A stretch of DNA of 64,000 nucleotides. Source: Chlorocebus sabaeus (lineage: Eukaryota > Chordata > Mammalia > Primates > Cercopithecidae). Shown piece by piece: positions 51,001-63,700 of the stretch; within the stretch, counting starts at the first letter, position 1; every line of letters begins with the position of its first letter. The stretch is from the NCBI RefSeq assembly GCF_047675955.1, contig NW_027327625.1:281972-345971 (forward strand). The letters run 5' to 3'. The translations under genes were made by a program, and so were the position numbers. The notes under the pieces are model-generated. The model saw only the letters and a program-made list of their open reading frames with translations. It searched no databases and had not been told where the DNA came from.

Positions 51001-54000
51001 CACAGAGCAGTTTCTCAGAAAGCTTCTTTCCAGTTTTGAACGGAAGATATTTCCTTTTTCACCATAGCCCTCTATGGGCTTCCAAATATCCCTTTGCCAA
51101 TTCCACAAGAACAGCCTTAGCGAAAGGCTTCTTGAAGGGAAAGATGTAACTCTGTGAGATGAATTAACAGAACACAGAGCAGTTTCTCAGAAAGATTCTT
51201 TCCAGTTTTGAACGGAAGATATTTCCTTTTTCAACATAGCCCTCTATGGGCATCCAAATATCCCTTTGCCAATTCCACAAGAACAGCCTTAGCGAAAGGC
51301 TTCTTGAAGGGAAAGATGTAACTCTGTGAGATGAATTAACAGAACACAGAGCAGTTTCTCAGAAAGCTTCTTTCCAGTTTTGAACGGAAGATATTTCCTT
51401 TTTCAACATAGCCCTCTATGGGCTTCCAAATATCCTTTTGCCAATTCCACAAGAACAGCCTTAGAGAAAGGCTTCTTGAAGGGAAAGATGTAACTCTGTG
51501 AGATGAATTAACAGAACACAGAGCAGTTTCTCAGAAAGATTCTTTCCAGTTTTGAACGGAAGATATTTCCTTTTTCACCATAGCCCTCTATGAGCTTCCA
51601 AATATCCCTTTTCCAATTCCACAAGAACAGCCTTAGCGAAAGGCTTCTAGAAGGGAAATATGTAACTCTGTGAGATGAATTAACAGAACACAGAGCAGTT
51701 TCTCAGAAAGCTTCTTTCCAGTTTTGAACGGAAGATATTTCCTTTTTCACCATAGCCCTCTATGGGCTTCCAAATATCCCTTTGCCAATTCCACAAGAAC
51801 AGCCTTAGCGAAAGGCTTCTTGAAGGGAAAGATGTAACTCTGTGAGATGAATTTACAAAACACAGAACAGTTTCTCAGAAAGCTTCTTTCCAGTTTTGAA
51901 CGGAAGATATTTCCTTTTTCACCATAGCCCTCTATGGGCTTCCAAATATCCCTTTGCCAATTCCACAAGAACAGCCTTAGCGAAAGGCTTCTTGAAGGGA
52001 AAGATGTAACTCTGTGAGATGAATTAACAGAACACAGAGCAGTTTCTCAGAAAGCTTCTTTCCTGTTTTGAACGGAAGATATTTCCTTTTTCACCATAGC
52101 CCTCTATGGGCTTCCAAATATCCCTTTGCCAATTCCACAAGAACAGCCTTAGCGAAAGGCTTCTTGAAGGGAAAGATGTAACTCTGTGAGATGAATTAAC
52201 AGAACACAGAGCAGTTTCTCAGAAAGCTTCTTTCCAGGTTTGAACGGAAGATATTTCCTTTTTCACCATAGCCCTCTATGGGCTTCCAAATATCCCTTTG
52301 CCTATTCCAGAAGAACAGCCTTAGCGAAAGGCTTCTTGAAGGGAAAGATATAACTCTGTGAGATGAATTTACAGAACATAGAAGAGTTTCTCAGAAAGCT
52401 TCTTTCCAGTTTTGAACGGAAGATATTTCCTTTTTCACCATAGCCCTCTATGGGCATCTAAATATCCCTTTGCCAATTCCACAAGAACAGCCTTAGCGAA
52501 AGGCTTCTTGAAGGGAAAGATGTAACTCTGTGAGATGAATTAACAGAACACAGAGCAGTTTCTCAGAAAGCTTCTTTCCAGTTTTGAACGGAAGATATTT
52601 CCTTTTTCACCATAGCCCTCTACGGGCTTCCAAATATCCCTTTGCCAATTCCACAAGAACAGCCTTACCGAAAGGCTTCTTGAAGGGAAAGATGTAACTC
52701 TGTGAGATGAATTAACAGAACACAGAGCAGTTTCTCAGAAAGCTTCTTTCCAGTTTTGAACGGAAGATATTTCCTTTTTCACCATAGCCCTCTATGGGCT
52801 TCCAAATATCCCTTTGCCAATTCCACAAGAACAGCCTTAGCGAAAGGCTTCTTGAAGGGAAAGATGTAACTCTGTGAGATGAATTAACAGAACACGGAGC
52901 AGTTTCTCAGAAAGCTTCTTTCCAGTTTTGAACGGAAGATATTTCCTTTTTCAACATAGCCCTCTATGGGCTTCCAAATATCCCTTTGCCAATTCCACAA
53001 GAACAGCCTTAGCGAAAGGCTTCTTGAAGGGAAAGATGTAACTCTGTGAGATGAATTTACAGAACACAGAGCAGTTGCTCAGAAAGCTTCTTTCCAGTTT
53101 TGAACGGAAGATATTTCCTTTTTCACCATAGCCCTCTATGGGCTTCCAAATATCCCTTTGCCAATTCCACAAGAACAGCCTTAGCGAAAGGCTTCTTGAA
53201 GGGAAAGATGTAACTCTGTGAGATGAATTAACAGAACACAGAGCAGTTTCTCAGAAAGCTTCTTTCCAGTTTTGAACGGAAGATATTTCCTTTTTCACCA
53301 TAGCAATCTAGGGGCTTCCAAATATCCCTTTGCCAATTCCACAAGAACAGCCTTAGCGAAAGACTTCTTGAAGGGAAAGATGTAACTCTGTGAGATGAAT
53401 TAACAGAACACAGAGCAGTTTTTCAGAAACCATCTTTCCAGTTTTGAACGGAAGATATTTCCTTTTTCACCATAGCCATCTATGGGCTTCCAAATATCCC
53501 TTTGCCAGTTCCACAAGAACAGCCTTAGCGAAAGGCTTCTTGAAGGGAAAGATGTAACTCTGTGAGATGAATTAACAGAACACGGAGCAGTTTCTCAGAA
53601 AGCTTCTTTCCAGTTTTGAACGGAAGATATTTCCTTTTTCACTATACCCCTGTACGGGCTTCCAAATATCCCTTTGCCAATTCCACAAGAACAGCCTTAG
53701 CGAAAGGCTTCTTGAAGGGAAAGATGTAACTGTGTGAGATGAATTTACAGAACATAGAAGAGTTTCTCAGAAAGCTTCTTTCCAGTTTTGAACGAAAGAT
53801 ATTTCCTTTTTCACCATAGCCCTCTATGGGCATCCAAATGTCCCTTTGCCAATTCCACAAGAACAGCCTTACCGAAAGGCTTCTTGAAGGGAAAGATGTA
53901 GCTCTGTGAGATGTATTAACAGAACACAGAGCAGTTTCTCAGAAAGCTTCTTTCCAGTTTTGAACGGAAGATATTTCCTTTTTCACCATAGCCCTCTATG

Positions 54001-54368
54001 GGCTTCCAAATATCCCTTTGCCAATTCCAGAAGAACAGCCTTAGTGAAAGGCTTCTTGAAGGGAAAGATGTAACTCTGTGAGATGAATTAACAGAACACA
54101 GAGCAGTTTCTCAGAGAGCTTCTTTCCAGTTTTGAACGGAAGATATTTCCTTTTTCACCATAGCCCTCTATGGGCCTCCAAATATCCCTTTGCCAATTCC
54201 ACAAGAACAGCCTTAGCGAAAGGCTTCTTGAAGGGAAAGATGTAACTCTGTGAGATGAATTAACAGAACATAGAGCAGTTTCTCATAAAGCTTCTTTCTA
54301 GTTTTGAACGGAAGATATTTCCTTTTTCACCATAGCCCTCTACGGGCTTCCAAATATCCCTTTGCCAA
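48081..54368. repeat. 6.3-kb duplicated segment, copy 1
   Basis: Collinear with 57713-64000 at an offset of 9632 bp (56 monomers) until small indels in the other copy change the offset, ending at 9628. More than 35 rare variants are shared in order, for example GAAGCTCTTTCC (48292), AACACTGAGC (48763), CTTACCAG (48791), ATATCTCTTTGCC (48851), GTAACGCTG (49428), GATGGAACTC (49597), AGAACGGTAGAT (50006), AATTCTCTGAG (50287), AAATATAACTTTGCC (50741), TATGCGCTTCC (50901), CCTGTTTTG (52062), CCAGGTTTG (52234) and GCCTATTCC (52300). The homology may run beyond the window edge. It includes 53.3-54.37 kb, which is also paired with 35.9-37.0 kb. Confidence 0.88.
50161..50172. other. Lineage marker: AAGCTTTTTCC deletion
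   Basis: AAGCTTCTTTCC is shortened by one base to AAGCTTTTTCC, leaving the HindIII site intact. The only other copy is at 59793-59804, in the partner segment 9632 bp away, so the deletion predates that duplication. Confidence 0.85.
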
Positions 54369-55825
54369 TTCCACAAGAATAGCCTTAGCGAAAGGCTTCT
54401 TGAAGGGAAAGATGTAACTCTGTGAGATGAATTAACAGAACACAGAGCAGTTTCTCAGAAAGCTTCTTTCCAGTTTTGAAAGGAAGATATTTCCTTTTTC
54501 ACCATAGCCCTCTATGGGCTTCCAAATATCCCTTTGCCAATTCCACAAGAACAGCCTTAGCGAAAGTCTTCTTGAAGGGAAAGATGTAACTCTGTGAGAT
54601 GAATTAACAGAACACAGAGCAGTTTCTCAGAAAGCTTCTTTCCAGTTTTGAACGGAAGATATTTCCTTTTTCACCATAGCCCTCTATGGGCTTCTAAATA
54701 TCCCTTTTCCAATTCCACAAGAACAGCCTTAGCGAAAGACTTCTTGAAGGGAAAGATGTAACTCTGTGAGATGAATTAACAGAAAACAGAGCAGTTTCTC
54801 AGAAAGCATCTTTCCAGTTTTGAACGGAAGATATGTTATTTTTCACCATAGCCCTCTGTGGGCTTCCAAATATCCCTTTGCCAATTCCACAAGAACAGCC
54901 TTAGCGAAAGGCTTCTTGAAGGGAATGATGTAACTCTGTGAGATGAATTAACAGAACACATAGCAATTTCTCAGAAAGCTTCCTTCCAGTTTTGAACGGA
55001 AGATATTTCCTTTTTCACCATGGCCCTCTATGGGCTTCCAAATATCCCTTTGCCAATTCAACAAGAACAGCCTTACCGAAAGGCTTCTTGAAGGTAAAGA
55101 TGTAACTCTGTGAGATGAATTAACAGAACACAGAGCAGTTTCTCAGAAATCTTCTTTCCAGTTTTGAACGGAAGATATTTCCTTTTTCACCGTAGCCCTC
55201 TATGGGCTTCCAAATATCCCTTTGCCAATTCCACAGGAACAGCCTTAGCGAAAGGGTTCTTGAAGGGAAAGATGTAACTCTGTGAGATGAATTAACAGAA
55301 CACAGAGCAGTTTCTCAGAAAGCTTCTTTCCAGTTTTGAACGGAAGATATTTCCTTTTTCACCATAGCCCTCTATGGGCTTCCCAATATCCCTTTGCCAA
55401 TTCCACAAGAAGAGCCTTAGCGAAAGGCTTCTTGAAGGGAAAGATGTAACTCTGTGAGATGAATTAACAGAACACAGAGCAGTTTCTCAGAAAGCTTCTT
55501 TCCAGTTTTGAACGGAAGATATTTCCTTTTTCACCATAGCCCTCTATGGGCTTCCAAATATCCCTTTGCCAATTCCAGAAGAACAGCCTTAGCGAAAGGC
55601 TTCTTGAAGGGAAAGATGTAACTCTGTGAGATGAATTAACAGAACACAGAGCAGTTTCTCAGAAAGCTTCTTTCCAGTTTTGAACGGAAGATATTTCCTT
55701 TTTCACCATAGCCCTCTATGGGCTTCCAAATATCCCTTTGCCGATTCCACAAGAAGGGCCTTAGCGAAAGACTTCTTGAAGGGAAAGATGTAACTCTGTG
55801 AGATGAATTAACAGAACACAGAGCA
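54369..55825. repeat. Continuation of the 35.9-38.45-kb homologous block
   Basis: About 8.5 monomers collinear with 36997-38453 (offset 17372), including the third copy of the divergent cassette (54.75-55.28 kb). Point differences from the 37-kb copy include TTTCTCAG against TTTCTTAG (54627/37255), CAGAAATCTTC (55149, destroying the HindIII site) and AGAAGGGCC (55752). The partner segment switches at about 55.82 kb, where 38.45 kb has TTTCGCAG. Confidence 0.8.
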
Positions 55826-56540
55826 GTTTCTCAGAAAGCTTCTTTCCAGTTTTGAACCGAAGATATTTCCTTTTTCACCATAGCCCTCTATGGGCTTCCA
55901 AATATCCCTTTGCCAATTCCCCAAGAACAGCCTTAGCGAAAGGCTTCTTGAAGGGAAAGATGTAACTCTGTGAGATGAATTAACAGAACACAGAGCAGTT
56001 TCTCAGAAAGCTTCTTTCCAGTTTAGATCGGTAGATACTTCCTTTTTCACCATAGCCCTCTATGGGCTTCCAAATATCCCTTTGCCAATTCCACAAGAAC
56101 AGCCTTAGCGAAAGGCTTCTTGAAGGGAAAGATGTAACTCTGTGAGATGAATTAACAGAACACAAAGCAGTTTCACAGAAAGCTTCTTTCCAGTTTTGAA
56201 CGGAAGATATTTCCTTTTTCACCATTGCCCTCTATGTGCTTCCAAATACCCCTTTGCCAATTCCACAAGAACAGCCTTAGCGAAAGGCTTCTTGAAGGGA
56301 AAGATGTAACTCTGTGAGGTGAATTAACAGAACACAGAGCAGTTTCTCAGAAAGCTTCTTTCCAGTTTTGAACGGAAGATATTTCCTTTTTCACCATAGC
56401 CCTCTATGGGCTTCCAAATATCCCTTTGCCAATTCCACAAGAACAGCCTTAGCGAAAGGCTTCTTGAAGGGAAAGATTTAACTCTGTGAGATGAATTAAC
56501 AGAACACAGAGCAGTTTCTCAGAAAGCTTCTTTCCAGTTT
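55826..56540. repeat. Short mosaic of several subfamilies
   Basis: Four monomers joining two longer homologies. The first has GAACCGAAG, then CCCCAAGAACAGCC as at 49.9 and 59.5 kb, then AGATCGGTAGATACTT (one of very few GATC sites in the window). Then come ACACAAAGC with TTTCACAG, and ACCATTGCCCTCTATGTGC with AAATACCCC and GTGAGGTGAAT. These last markers are typical of 5.99, 13.57, 19.24, 22.0 and 28.19 kb, but this copy keeps the consensus AGCCTTAG where those have AGCATTAG. GAAAGATTTAAC (56474) is private. Confidence 0.7.
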
Positions 56541-57712
56541 TGCACGGAAGATATTTCCTTTTTCAACATAGCCCTCTATGGGCTTCCAAATATCCCTGTG
56601 CCAATTCCACAAGAACAGCCTTAGCGAAAGGCTTCTTGAAGGGAAAGATGTAACTCTGTGAGATTAATTTACAGAACACAGAGCAGTTGCTCAGAAAGCT
56701 TCTTTCCAGTTTTGAACGGAAGATATTTCCTTTTTCACCAAAGCCCTCTATGGGCTTCCAAATATCCCTTTGCCAATTCCACAAGAACAGCCTTAGCGAA
56801 AGGCTTCTTGAAGGGAAAGATGTAACTCTGTGAGATGAATTAACAGAACACAGAGCAGTTTCTCAGAAAGCTTCTTTCCAGTTTTGAACGGAAGATACTT
56901 CCTTTTTCACCATAGCCCTCTATGGGCTTCCAAACATTCCTTTGCCAATTACCACAATAACAGCCTTAGCGAAAGGCTTCTTGAAGGGAAAGATGTAACT
57001 CTGTGAGATGAATTAACAGAACACAGAGCAGTTTCGCAGAAAGCTTCTTTCCAGTTTTGAACGGAAGATATTTCCTTTTTCACCATAGCCCTCTACGAGC
57101 TTCCAAATATCCCTTTGCCAATTCAATAAGAACAGCTTTAGCGAAAGGCTTCTTGAAGGGAGAGATGTAACTCTGTGAGATGAATTAACAGAACACAGAG
57201 CAGTTTCTCAGAAAGCTTCTTTCCAGTTTTGAACGGAAGATATTTCCTTTTTCACCATAGCAATCTAGGGGCTTCCAAATATCCCTTTGCCAATTCCACA
57301 AGAACAGCCTTAGCGAAAGACTTCTTGAAGGGAAAGATGTAACTCTGTGAGAGGAATTAACAGAACACAGAGCAGTTTCTCAGAAAGCATCTTTCCAGTT
57401 TTGAACGGAAGATATTTCCTTTTTCACCATAGCCCTCTATGGGCTTCCAAATATCCCTTTGCCAATTCCACAAGAACAGCCTTAGCGAAAGGCTTCTTGA
57501 AGGGAATGATGTAACTCTGTGAGATGAATTAACAGAACACAGAGCAGTTTCTCAGAAAGCTTCTTTCCAGTTTTGAACGGAAGATATTTCCTTTTTCACC
57601 ATAGCCCTCTATGGGCTTCCAAATATCCCTTTGCCAATTCCACAAGAACAGCCTTAGCGAAAGGCTTCATGAAGGGAAAGATGTAACTCTGTGAGATGAA
57701 TTAACAGAACAC
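56541..57712. repeat. Copy of 40.20-41.36 kb (offset 16340 bp)
   Basis: About seven monomers collinear with 40201-41362 at 95 monomers. Shared markers are TTTTGCACGGAAG (56537), GAGATTAATTTACAG (56662), GTTGCTCAG (56686), AACATTCC with the AATTACCACAATAAC insertion (56947-56961), TTTCGCAG (57032), ATTCAATAAG (57121), GCAATCTAGGGG (57261), GAGAGGAATT (57351) and CTTCATGAAGG (57663). Homology ends just after this: 41363 has GAATTTACAG and this copy GAATTAACAG. The 6.3-kb duplication starts immediately downstream, so 57.70-57.93 kb is a recombination junction. Confidence 0.8.
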
Positions 57713-60700
57713 AGAGCAGTTTCTCAGAAAGCTTCTTTCCAGTTTTGAACGGAAGATATTTCCTTTTTCACCATAGCCCTCTATGGGCTTCCAAATATCC
57801 CTTTGCCAATTCCACAAGAACAGCCTTAGCGAAAGGCTTCTTGAAGGGAAAGATGTAACTCTGTGAGATGAATTAACAGAACACAGAGCAGTTTCTCAGA
57901 AAGCTTCTTTCCAGTTTTGAACGGAAGCTCTTTCCTTTTTCACCATAGCCCTCCACGGGCTTCCAAATATCCCTTTGCCAATTCCACAAGAACAGCCTTA
58001 GCGAAAGGCTTCTTGAAGGGAAAGATGTAACTCTGTGAGATGAATTAACAGAACACAGAGCAGTTTCTCAGAAAGCTTCTTTCCAGTTTTAAACGGAAGT
58101 TATTTCCTTTTTCACCATAGCCCTCTATGGGCTTCCAAATATCCCTTTGCCAATTCCACAAGAACAGCCTTAGCGAAAGGCTGCTTGAAGGGAAAGATGT
58201 AACTCTGTGAGATGAATTAACAGAACACAGAGCAGTTTCTCAGAAAGCTTCTTTCCAGTTTTGAACGGAAGATATTTCCTTTTTCACCATAGCCCTCTAT
58301 GGGCTTCCAAATATCCCTTTGCCAATTGCACAAGAACAGCCTTAGCGAAAGGCTTCTTGAAGGGAAAGATGTAACTCTGTGAGATGAATTAACAGAACAC
58401 TGAGCAGTTTCTCAGAAAGCTTCTTACCAGTTTTGAACGGAAGATATTTCCTTTTTCACCATAGCCCTCTATGGGCTTCCAAATATCTCTTTGCCAATTC
58501 CACAAGAACAGCCTTAGCGAAAGGCTTCTTGAAGGGAAAGATGTAACTCTGTGAGATGAATTAACAGAACACAGAGCAGTTTCTCAGAAAGCTTCTTTCC
58601 AGTTTTGAACGGAAGATATTTCGTTTTTCACCATACCCCTCTAAGGGCTTCCAAATATCCCTTTGCCAATTCCACAAGAACAGCCTTAGCGAAAGGCTTC
58701 TTGAAGGGAAAGATGTAACTCTGTGAGATGAATTAACAGAACACAGAGCAGTTTCTCAGAAAGCTTCTTTCCAGTTTTGAACGGAAGATATTTCCTTTTT
58801 CACCTTAGCCCTCTGTGGGCTTCCAAATATCCCTTTGCCAATTCCACAAGAACAGCCTTAGCGAAATGCTTCTTGAAGGGAAAGATGTAACTCTGTGAGA
58901 TGAATTAACAGAACACAGAGCAGTTTCTCAGAAAGCTTCTTTCCAGTTTTGAACGGAAGATATTTCCTTTTTCACCATAGCCCTCTATGGGCTTCCAAAT
59001 ATCCCTTTGCCAATTCCACAAGAACAGCCTTAGCGAAAGGCTTCTTGAAGGGAAAGATGTAACGCTGTGAGATGAATTAACAGAACACAGAGCAGTTTCT
59101 CAGAAAGCTTCTTTCCAGTTTTGAACGGAAGATATTTCCTTTTTCACCATAGCCCTCTGTGGGCTTCCAAATATCCCTTTGCCAATTCCAGAAGAACAGC
59201 CTTAGCGAAAGGCTTCTTGAAGGGAAAGATGGAACTCTGTGAGATGAATTAACAGAAAACAGAGCAGTTTCTCAGAAAGCATCTTTCCAGTTTTGAACGG
59301 AAGATATGTTATTTTTCACCATAGCCCTCCATGGGCTTCCAAATATCCCTTTGCCAATTCCACAAGAACAGCCTTAGCGAAAGACTTCTTGAAGGGAAAG
59401 ATGTAACTCTGTGAGATGAATTAACAGAACACAGAGCAGTTTCTCAGAAAGCTTCTTTCCAGTTTTGAACGGAAGATATTTCCTTTTTCACCATAGCCCT
59501 CTATGGGCTTCCAAATATCCCTTTGCCAATTCCCCAAGAACAGCCTTAGCGAAAGGCTTCTTGAAGGGAAAGATGTAACTCTGTGAGATGAATTAACAGA
59601 ACACAGAGCAGTTTCTCAGAAAGCTTCTTTCCAGTTTAGAACGGTAGATATTTCCTTTTTCACCATAGCCCTCTATGGGCTTCCAAATATCCCATTGCCA
59701 ATTCCACAAGAACAGCCTTAGCGAAAGGCTTCTTGAAGGGAAAGATGTAACTCTGTGAGATGAATTAACAGAACACAGAGCAGTTTCTCAGAAAGCTTTT
59801 TCCAGTTTTGAACGGAAGATATTTCCTTTTTCACCATAGCCCACTATGGGCTTCCAAATATCCCTTTGCCAATTCCACAAGAACAGCCTTAGCGAAAGGC
59901 TTCTTGAAGGGAAAGATGTAATTCTCTGAGATGAATTTACAGAACATAGAACAGTTTCTCAGAAGGCTTCTTTCCAGTTTTGAACGGAAGATATTTCCTT
60001 TTTCACCATAGCCATCTATGGGCTTCCAAATAACCCTTTGCCAATTCCACAAGAACAGCCTTAGCGAAAGGCTTCTTGAAGGGAAAGATGTAACTCTGTG
60101 AGATGAATTAACAGAACACGGAAAAGTTTCTCAGAAAGCTCTTTCCAGTTTCAACGGAAGATATTTCCTTTTTCACCATAGCCCTCTATGGGCTTCCAAA
60201 TATCCCTTTGCCAATTCCACAAGAAGAGCCTTAGCGAAAGGGTTCTTGAAGGGAAAGATGTAACTCTGTGAGATGAATTAACAGAACACAGAGCAGTTTC
60301 TCAGAAAGCTTCTTTCCAGTTTTGAACGGAAGATATTTCCTTTTTCACCATAGCCCTGTATGGGCTTCCAAATATAACTTTGCCAATTCCACAAGAACAG
60401 CCTTAGCGAAAGGCTTCTTGAAGTGAATGATGTAACTCTGTGAGATGAATTTACAGAACATAGAAGAGTTTCTCAGAAAGCTTCTTTGCAGTTTTGAACG
60501 GAAGATATTTCCTTTTTCACCATAGCCCTCTATGCGCTTCCAAATATCCCTTTGCCAATTCCAGAAGAACAACCTTAGCGAAAGGCTCTTGAAGGGAAAG
60601 ATGTAACTCTGTGAGATGAATTAACAGAACACAGAGCAGTTTCTCAGAAAGCTTCTTTCCAGTTTTGAACGGAAGATATTTCCTTTTTCACCATAGCCCT

Positions 60701-63700
60701 CTATGGGCTTCCAAATATCCCTTTGCCAATTCCACAAGAACAGCCTTAGCGAAAGGCTTCTTGAAGGGAAAGATGTAACTCTGTGAGATGAATTAACAGA
60801 ACACAGAGCAGTTTCTCAGAAGATTCTTTCCAGTTTTGAACGGAAGATATTTCCTTTTTCAACATAGCCCTCTATGGGCTTCCAAATATCCCCTTTGCCA
60901 ATTCCACAAGAACAGCCTTAGCGAAAGGCTTCTTGAAGGGAAAGATGTAACTCTGTGAGATGAATTAACAGAACACAGAGCAGTTTCTCAGAAAGCTTCT
61001 TTCCAGTTTTGAACGGAAGATATTTCCTTTTTCAACATAGCCCTCTATGGGCTTCCAAATATCCTTTTGCCAATTCCACAAGAACAGCCTTAGAGAAAGG
61101 CTTCTTGAAGGGAAAGATGTAACTCTGTGAGATGAATTAACAGAACACAGAGCAGTTTCTCAGAAAGATTCTTTCCAGTTTTGAACGGAAGATATTTCCT
61201 TTTTCACCATAGCCCTCTATGAGCTTCCAAATATCCCTTTTCCAATTCCACAAGAAACAGCCTTAGCGAAAGGCTTCTAGAAGGGAAATATGTAACTCTG
61301 TGAGATGAATTAACAGAACACAGAGCAGTTTCTCAGAAAGCTTCTTTCCAGTTTTGAACGGAAGATATTTCCTTTTTCACCATAGCCCTCTATGGGCTTC
61401 CAAATATCCTTTGCCAATTCCACAAGAACAGCCTTAGCGAAAGGCTTCTTGAAGGGAAAGATGTAACTCTGTGAGATGAATTTACAAAACACAGAACAGT
61501 TTCTCAGAAAGCTTCTTTCCAGTTTTGAACGGAAGATATTTCCTTTTTCACCATAGCCCTCTATGGGCTTCCAAATATCCCTTTGCCAATTCCACAAGAA
61601 CAGCCTTAGCGAAAGGCTTCTTGAAGGGAAAGATGTAACTCTGTGAGATGAATTAACAGAACACAGAGCAGTTTCTCAGAAAGCTTCTTTCCTGTTTTGA
61701 ACGGAAGATATTTCCTTTTTCACCATAGCCCTCTATGGGCTTCCAAATATCCCTTTGCCAATTCCACAAGAACAGCCTTAGCGAAGGCTTCTTGAAGGGA
61801 AAGATGTAACTCTGTGAGATGAATTAACAGAACACAGAGCAGTTTCTCAGAAAGCTTCTTTCCAGGTTTGAACGGAAGATATTTCCTTTTTCACCATAGC
61901 CCTCTATGGGCTTCCAAATATCCCTTTGCCTATTCCACAAGAACAGCCTTAGCGAAAGGCTTCTTGAGGGAAAGATATAACTCTGTGAGATGAATTTACA
62001 GAACATAGAAGAGTTTCTCAGAAAGCTTCTTTCCAGTTTTGAACGGAAGATATTTCCTTTTTCACCATAGCCCTCTATGGGCATCTAAATATCCCTTTGC
62101 CAATTCCACAAGAACAGCCTTAGCGAAAGGCTTCTTGAAGGGAAAGATGTAACTCTGTGAGATGAATTAACAGAACACAGAGCAGTTTCTCAGAAAGCTT
62201 CTTTCCAGTTTTGAACGGAAGATATTTCCTTTTTCACCATAGCCCTCTACGGGCTTCCAAATATCCCTTTGCCAATTCCACAAGAACAGCCTTACCGAAA
62301 GGCTTCTTGAAGGGAAAGATGTAACTCTGTGAGATGAATTAACAGAACACAGAGCAGTTTCTCAGAAAGCTTCTTTCCAGTTTTGAACGGAAGATATTTC
62401 CTTTTTCACCATAGCCCTCTATGGGCTTCCAAATATCCCTTTGCCAATTCCACAAGAACAGCCTTAGCGAAAGGCTTCTTGAAGGGAAAGATGTAACTCT
62501 GTGAGATGAATTAACAGAACACGGAGCAGTTTCTCAGAAGCTTCTTTCCAGTTTTGAACGGAAGATATTTCCTTTTTCAACATAGCCCTCTATGGGCTTC
62601 CAAATATCCCTTTGCCAATTCCACAAGAACAGCCTTAGCGAAAGGCTTCTTGAAGGGAAAGATGTAACTCTGTGAGATGAATTTACAGAACACAGAGCAG
62701 TTGCTCAGAAAGCTTCTTTCCAGTTTTGAACGGAAGATATTTCCTTTTTCACCATAGCCCTCTATGGGCTTCCAAATATCCCTTTGCCAATTCCACAAGA
62801 ACAGCCTTAGCGAAAGGCTTCTTGAAGGGAAAGATGTAACTCTGTGAGATGAATTAACAGAACACAGAGCAGTTTCTCAGAAAGCTTCTTTCCAGTTTTG
62901 AACGGAAGATATTTCCTTTTTCACCATAGCAATCTAGGGGCTTCCAAATATCCCTTTGCCAATTCCACAAGAACAGCCTTAGCGAAAGACTTCTTGAAGG
63001 GAAAGATGTAACTCTGTGAGATGAATTAACAGAACACAGAGCAGTTTTTCAGAAACCATCTTTCCAGTTTTGAACGGAAGATATTTCCTTTTTCACCATA
63101 GCCATCTATGGGCTTCCAAATATCCCTTTGCCAGTTTCCACAAGAACAGCCTTAGCGAAAGGCTTCTTGAAGGGAAAGATGTAACTCTGTGAGATGAATT
63201 AACAGAACACGGAGCAGTTTCTCAGAAAGCTTCTTTCCAGTTTTGAACGGAAGATATTTCCTTTTTCACTATACCCCTGTACGGGCTTCCAAATATCCCT
63301 TTGCCAATTCCACAAGAACAGCCCTTAGCGAAAGGCTTCTTGAAGGGAAAGATGTAACTGTGTGAGATGAATTTACAGAACATAGAAGAGTTTCTCAGAA
63401 AGCTTCTTTCCAGTTTTGAACGAAAGATATTTCCTTTTTCACCATAGCCCTCTATGGGCATCCAAATGTCCCTTTGCCAATTCCACAAGAACAGCCTTAC
63501 CGAAAGGCTTCTTGAAGGGAAAGATGTAGCTCTGTGAGATGTATTAACAGAACACAGAGCAGTTTCTCAGAAAGCTTCTTTCCAGTTTTGAACGGAAGAT
63601 ATTTCCTTTTTCACCATAGCCCTCTATGGGCTTCCAAATATCCCTTTGCCAATTCCAGAAGAACAGCCTTAGTGAAAGGCTTCTTGAAGGGAAAGATGTA

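Noticed and set aside
57713..57940. Insertion of a mobile element at the junction between two duplicated blocks
   Set aside because: The junction passes from one alphoid segment to another in exact monomer phase, with no foreign sequence, poly-A tail or target-site duplication.
321..63488. Many minus-strand open frames of 61-95 codons with near-identical predicted peptides, as possible genes or a repetitive protein family
   Set aside because: They fall at fixed monomer phase, depend on one satellite variant that removes a stop or on chance frame continuation, and have no promoter, splice context or domain. The longest (61310-61597) exists only because of a likely one-base error at 61408.
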